64,000 nt of DNA from Boesenbergia rotunda (taxonomy: Eukaryota > Streptophyta > Magnoliopsida > Zingiberales > Zingiberaceae), in NCBI GenBank assembly GCA_024364735.1, contig JAGFNQ010005404.1, forward strand, positions 227,067 to 291,066, written 5' to 3'. Of this stretch, positions 59,461 through 64,000 are shown one piece after another (position 1 is the stretch's first letter; the number at the start of each line of letters is the position of its first letter). The notes under the pieces were generated by a model. That model saw only the letters and a list, made by a program, of their open reading frames with translations, did no database searches and had not been told where the DNA came from. A program made the position numbers and the translations under genes.

Positions 59461-61103
59461 ATGTATACGATAAGTGATGCAAGATGTTATGTTCTAAGTA
59501 GAGCACCAAGTATGTTAATGTTTTATGTGCTCATTATGAGATGATGAATGATGGATGGTTTTGTAAGTAGGAAAGAGTCTTACTAAGCCTGTGTGCTTAT
59601 AGTCTTATTTCCTTATACCGCAGATCATTCAAGGGGATAATGAAGGAAGCAGCAGGAGGGCAAGAACGCATGTGTGACGTAGTGACTTGGCCCAGGAACT
59701 ATATGTTTACTTATGTGTTTGAATAATGACTTATGGAACCTTATGATATGATGTTATGTGAGACATGATAGGATGCTTAAGTTCAAAGTTAATATGCTAA
59801 GGTTCCCATGTCAATAAGTTAAGAATGGTAACAGGGCATGTATAAGTTAAGTTATTCCGCTGCCTTATGATGTCTACATGCCCTAAGCATGTTAACGTAA
59901 TGCCGCTTAGGAAAAAAAGCGGGCGTTACAGGATGTGTCCATCAACCCAAACGAGAAACAAAACTCCGGTTCTAACCATATTAATTGAAGGTGTTGGCCT
60001 TAATATTTTGTAAGGGGTTTTGGGTCTCATCCTTTCTTTTCTAAGCACATTCATGACATATAATTATGTCATGTACTAACGATTTCCTTAATAAAGTATG
60101 TATGTGACTTAATTTATCAAGTCTCATTAATTAATTAGGAACCGGATTTCCTAATTCTAATTTCATACTTTATTCAAGGAATTGTTTTGGGAAACAATTT
60201 CCTAAATTGTCATAATCAATTTCGGAAATAATATGTTTAAGACTTTGATTTCTCTAAATCAAATCTTATTAAATTAAGAGACAGATTCCCTTAATTCAAC
60301 CACATATTATTTTCATGAAAATCTCATTTAAGAAAACTCTATAGGAAACTATTTTCCTAATTAATTTTGGAGACAACAATATGTAAGAGCATCACCTCTT
60401 AAATCAAATAAGGAAATTATCGTTTGAGAATCACCTCAAAATTTCCAAGATTTGATTACATATTTTATTTATGGATTTATTAATTTCAACAAATTATTTT
60501 CTTTGGGTGGCTCCCCGAGGCTCAGATACCCAAAAAAAAGAATTTGTTGTAAATCTAATTTGGTCCGCTCCCCGAGGCGTAACCAAATTAAACATGACAA
60601 TTTTATTCAAAATAGGAAATTAAATTACAACAACTAACTTTAAATTGGACGGCTCCCCGAGGCTCAATCCAAAATAAAGAATTTTGTTAATAATTTAAAA
60701 ACAATTCGAATTTAATTGTCAATTAATAATCCATAAATTTGTCTAGACTTTCTTGAAAGAAAGTGCCCAAAATTGTGAGATTTCATAATAGGTTTTCAGA
60801 ATAATTGTAAGTTTCTGGTACAAAGAAAACTTACATATTTCCAAAATTAGAAAATTTCCAAAATAGAAAATTTCTAAAATTGGAAAGTTTCCAAAAATGG
60901 GAAGTTTTCACAATTATCATAAAATTTCAGAAACTAGGATATTTCAAAAGTTTGCGAAATTTCATGAGAATTTCGAAACTTTGAAATTCCTAAATCTAAA
61001 ATTTATCATAATTGGAAAGTTTCCATAATTGGAAAATTTTCAAAATTGAGATCATGATAAAGTTTTCCACAAAACAATTATATGATTATGTCGAACACTA
61101 ACC

Positions 61104-61116
61104 GGCTCTGATACCA
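61104..61116 (-). promoter_or_regulatory. Primer-binding site of C2
   Basis: TGGTATCAGAGCC on the minus strand, one base from the 5' LTR at 61118. Confidence 0.9.
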
Positions 61117-61117
61117 C

Positions 61118-63336
61118 TGTTGGGACCGGGTGCATGTTGACATGGATGCGGGTTTGTAATTTTAAATTTTATTACGTGCAGCGGAAGACTTAGCATAAAT
61201 AATTTCTCAAATTATTTTAACCACACATCTAGCATGCAACCTTATATTGTGTAGACATGATCATAAATTAAAATTTTACAGAAAGTAAACTAATTTACTT
61301 AATACCTCACGTAACTCGTAGAAAGGGACGAGATCCAACCGTAGCGTCCCTTGGAAGCTCCGCCTCTATTCGCGTCCACGCCAAGTTTTCTTCGGGATGA
61401 CTTCGCAAAGCCACGAGTTTCATGCCGACAAGAACTACTAGATTCTCTAAAGGCACGACAAGAATAGCAAGAGAGAGATGAAAAACTAACCACCAAACGA
61501 AGAACGGAATCAAGATTCCGGGAGGAGGGAAGGAGTCGCGCCCGCTTCTTCTTCTTCTTCGGCTTCTTCTTGGTGGTGGAAGCTCACGGCAAAGGGGGAG
61601 GGCTCTAGGGCCGGCGGCACTAGAAGAGGGAGAGGGAGAGAAGGAGAGGGAGAGAGGCTAGGCAAGAATCCTTGATCTCTTGGATTAATCTCCAAGCCTT
61701 GCCTTGGTACCTTTATATAGTAGCCTCTTAATCGCCAAGTCTCCTCTTAACGGAATAAATTTTTCATAAGAAATTTATCTTATAAATTTTTTTATGAATT
61801 ATTCCGTTATGCCAAGTTTTTATTATAACTTAATTTATAATAAAAACAACCATGTCTCCCCTTTTATTATGGAAAGAAATTTCTTTATATAAATTTCTTT
61901 ATCATGGTAAATCAATCCATTATTTATAAAATAAAATAAACCAATCCAAGGTTTATTTTAATTTCCATGAAAAATAAATCTCTTTATATAAATTTCTTTA
62001 TATAAATTTCTTTATACAAATTTCTTTATCCATAATTTTATAAGACAAACCACGCACTGTTTATTTTATAAATTTGAACCAAACAATTTGGTTCTTCCCT
62101 CTTATTGTGGCCGGCCAAACAAAGAGGGTGGGGACCCACTTTGGCCGGCCAAACCCAAGCCGCGATCTCACGAATTAAACTCATTTAATTCGTTCAATAA
62201 GTCTTCAAAAGACTTAGCCATTTTATGCTTCCGATGCGTCTCTGAAAAATTCAGATTCGACTTATCTCTCTTGATCGAAAAATCTAATTTTCAACTCGTT
62301 TTAAATCCCTCGGATTACTCGTAGTGCGTGTGACTAAATAGGCTTTCGATTTATGTTGGCCGTCTATAATTAACCAATTATAGAACGATCATGAGTGGCA
62401 CCTAGTAGTACATCATGATCCCAATTAATCGAAAGATCAACGGTTGACCTCAGAAATAATTCTGAAACCCTTCAGCAGCTCTAATGAATCATGCCTCATT
62501 CCCTTCTCCATCTTATACCCACTTGGTTCAGGACACGGTCTATGTGTGTCAGTCCCCACTAGGCTGACTACGTCACACCTAGCCCAAGTAATGTCTTTCT
62601 CGTCCAACGGATTCTAATTACTCTCATGTTTCTGAGAGATTCATACTCGGAACATGTGATGCTCTGGCCAGAGGCTTCGAGTAACAATCCGACGATAGGC
62701 CTTGGGTATACATCTCCTCGCAAGGAGTGGTGAATCCTTTATAGGCTGTTCAAACATCTTCTGGCACTTCGGCTTATACCCAATCATCCTGGGTCCACAC
62801 CTCCTTGGAGATGCTTGCTTAAGATGTCAATGTATAAGTCTTCATGACCAAGATGACTTGAACACCGCAAGTCAAAGGAACATCGCACTTAAGCTGCAGT
62901 AAGAACTTCATTGACATATCTATATGTAAATTACCATATGAAGTTTTACAGCTAGTCACTCCAATGAACTAGTTCCCTTAACTAGCATTCATGTTTATCT
63001 CCGGACATCCCAATGTCACTAGCCAGTGAGAATCAGCTGATTAGAGAATAACCCATGCTAGTCTCCATAGAATTGATAGTGTCCGTATTTATCAATTCAT
63101 CGACTAGGGACAATTTCAATACTTCACAATTGCACATGTAGAGATAATCACTAGTTGTGAATTCATCACAAATTCTCTCATGCTGTGAATTGTATTGCGG
63201 ACATTCAGTAAATGAGTTTAAGATCTCAATCAAATACACGAACATGTATACTCAAACAGTGAATATTCATTTATTAAAATAAATGATTACAATCATAAGG
63301 CGATTGCCTTAGGATACTTCTCTCATATTACTAACA
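61118..63336 (-). repeat. 5' LTR of C2
   Basis: 2219 bp, same ends as 49441-51674 and only scattered differences by eye. TATA box (minus strand) near 61711-61718. Much closer to its partner than to the C1 LTRs, so C2 is the younger insertion. Confidence 0.92.
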
Positions 63337-63341
63337 ATACC

Positions 63342-64000
63342 CACTTGGTTCAGGACATGGTCTATGTATGTCAGTCCCACTAGGCTGACTACGTCACACC
63401 TAGCCCAAGTAACGTTTTCTCGTCCTATGGATTCTAATTACTCTCATGTATTTAAGAGATTCATACTCTGAACATGTCATGCTCTGGCCAGAGGCTTCGA
63501 GTAACAATCCGACGATAGGCCTCGGGTATACATCTCCTCGCAAGGAGTGGTGAATCCTTTGTAGGCTGTTCAAACATCTTCGGACACTTCGGCTTATACC
63601 CAATCATCCTGGGTCCATACCTCCTTGGAGATACTTGCTTAAGATGTCAAAGTATAAGTCTCCATGACCAAGATGACTTAAACACCGCAAGTCAAAGGAA
63701 CATCGCACTTAAGCTGCAGTAAGAACTTCACTAACATATCTATATGTAGACTACCATATGAAGTTTTATAGCCAGTCACTCCAATGAACTAGTTTCCTTA
63801 ACTAGCATTCATGTTTATCTCCGGACATCTCAATGTCACCAGCCAGTGAGAATCAGGTGATTATAGAATAACCCATGCTAGTCTCAACAGAATTGATAGT
63901 GTCCGTATTTATCAATTCATCGACTAGGGACAATTTCAATACTTCACAATTGCACATGTAGAGATAATCACTAGTTGTGAATTCATCACAAATTCTCTCA
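63342..64000 (-). repeat. 5' LTR of C1, part 2 (runs off window)
   Basis: Continues the C1 LTR broken at 49440, matching 29364-30025 of the 3' LTR. By that comparison about 155 bp, including its TG end, lie right of the window, with target duplication GCCAC (28074-28078) expected after it. Confidence 0.9.

Larger units (their letters stand above)
56161..59930 (+). mobile_element. 3.77 kb solo LTR, probably Ty3/gypsy
   Basis: Starts TGTAACGACCCGG and ends GGGCGTTACA, flanked by GGATG (56156-56160 and 59931-59935). Removing it restores the C leader sequence exactly as in C1 near 47010. The inverted end TGTAACG is long for an LTR. No gag or pol is present. LTRs of this size with these ends fit large plant gypsy elements; the strand is inferred from a TATTAAAG and C/T-rich leader near 56650-56720. 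Three tandem repeat blocks are inside. Confidence 0.85.
55577..61103 (-). other. C2 5' leader with stem-loops, split by a solo LTR
   Basis: Leader homologous to that of C1, interrupted at 56161-59930. Stem-loops: 60502-60534 (TTTGGGT/ACCCAAA), 60556-60590 (perfect 9-bp TAATTTGGT/ACCAAATTA), 60645-60672 (TTGGA/TCCAA), all around the conserved core GCTCCCCGAGGC, and 60747-60764 (ACTTTCTT/AAGAAAGT). C2 has one more such hairpin than C1. Confidence 0.7.
49441..63336 (-). mobile_element. Element C2: full-length copia family C inside the C1 LTR
   Basis: Flanked by ATACC (49436-49440 and 63337-63341). LTRs 49441-51674 and 61118-63336 are very similar. Gag, protease, integrase, RT and RNase H are all present in order on the minus strand. 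It carries one insertion (56161-59930). Its own length without that is about 10.1 kb. Confidence 0.94.
28079..64000 (-). mobile_element. Element C1: copia family C, full length, heavily nested
   Basis: Minus-strand element with 3' LTR 28079-30180, pol, gag, leader, primer site and 5' LTR beginning at 48145. Insertions D (32939-42942), solo C (43853-46142) and C2 (49441-63336) interrupt it. Its 5' LTR resumes at 63342 and runs out of the window about 155 bp before its expected end. Without insertions it would be about 10 kb. Confidence 0.92.

Overview
The window is plant nuclear DNA built almost entirely from nested LTR retrotransposons. The plant call rests on a BURP-domain gene (a plant-only family), Ty1/copia elements with plant-type gag/pol and tRNA-iMet primer sites, and genes with short introns. 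I suspect a monocot, perhaps Zingiberales, but only by resemblance. All protein-level calls come from reading translations by eye; no database was searched.

Layout. (1) 1-10528: a decayed copia element, Copia-1 (+), whose 5' LTR lies left of the window. It contains a pol-less SIRE-type copia element (family A, 3273-7694) and an inverted related solo LTR (8167-9069). (2) 10529-16438: the least TE-dense part. It holds the first three exons of a BURP-domain gene (- strand) cut by Copia-1, a relic copia RNase H, a probable 3 kb LTR (12441-15482) and a possible PIF/Harbinger remnant. (3) 16439-27542: two head-to-tail copies of copia family B (+), each LTR-leader-gag. The second is damaged by a deletion and by LTR fragments C3 and E. 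(4) 27543-28078: an inverted SIRE-type LTR piece (F). (5) 28079 to the window end: one family C copia element (C1, - strand). It is split by a complete 10.0 kb SIRE-type element D (32939-42942), an opposite-strand solo LTR of its own family (43853-46142), and a second full family C element (C2, 49441-63336). C2 itself carries a 3.77 kb solo LTR (56161-59930) that looks Ty3/gypsy-like.

Most junctions were fixed to the base by matching 5-bp target duplications and by uninterrupted host sequence across the insertion: GTAAG (A), GATGG (solo A'), TAGAT (D), GGTAT (solo C), ATACC (C2) and GGATG (gypsy-like solo LTR). No element looks fully coding-competent. Stops, frameshifts or lost catalytic residues occur in every pol.

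The most interesting unexplained signal is structural. Families B and C have long untranslated leaders with series of stem-loops whose loops are conserved while the stems change by compensating substitutions, between repeats and between element copies. Separately, the SIRE-type LTRs of families A, D and E each carry a dense array of short palindromes or hairpins of unrelated sequence but the same layout.
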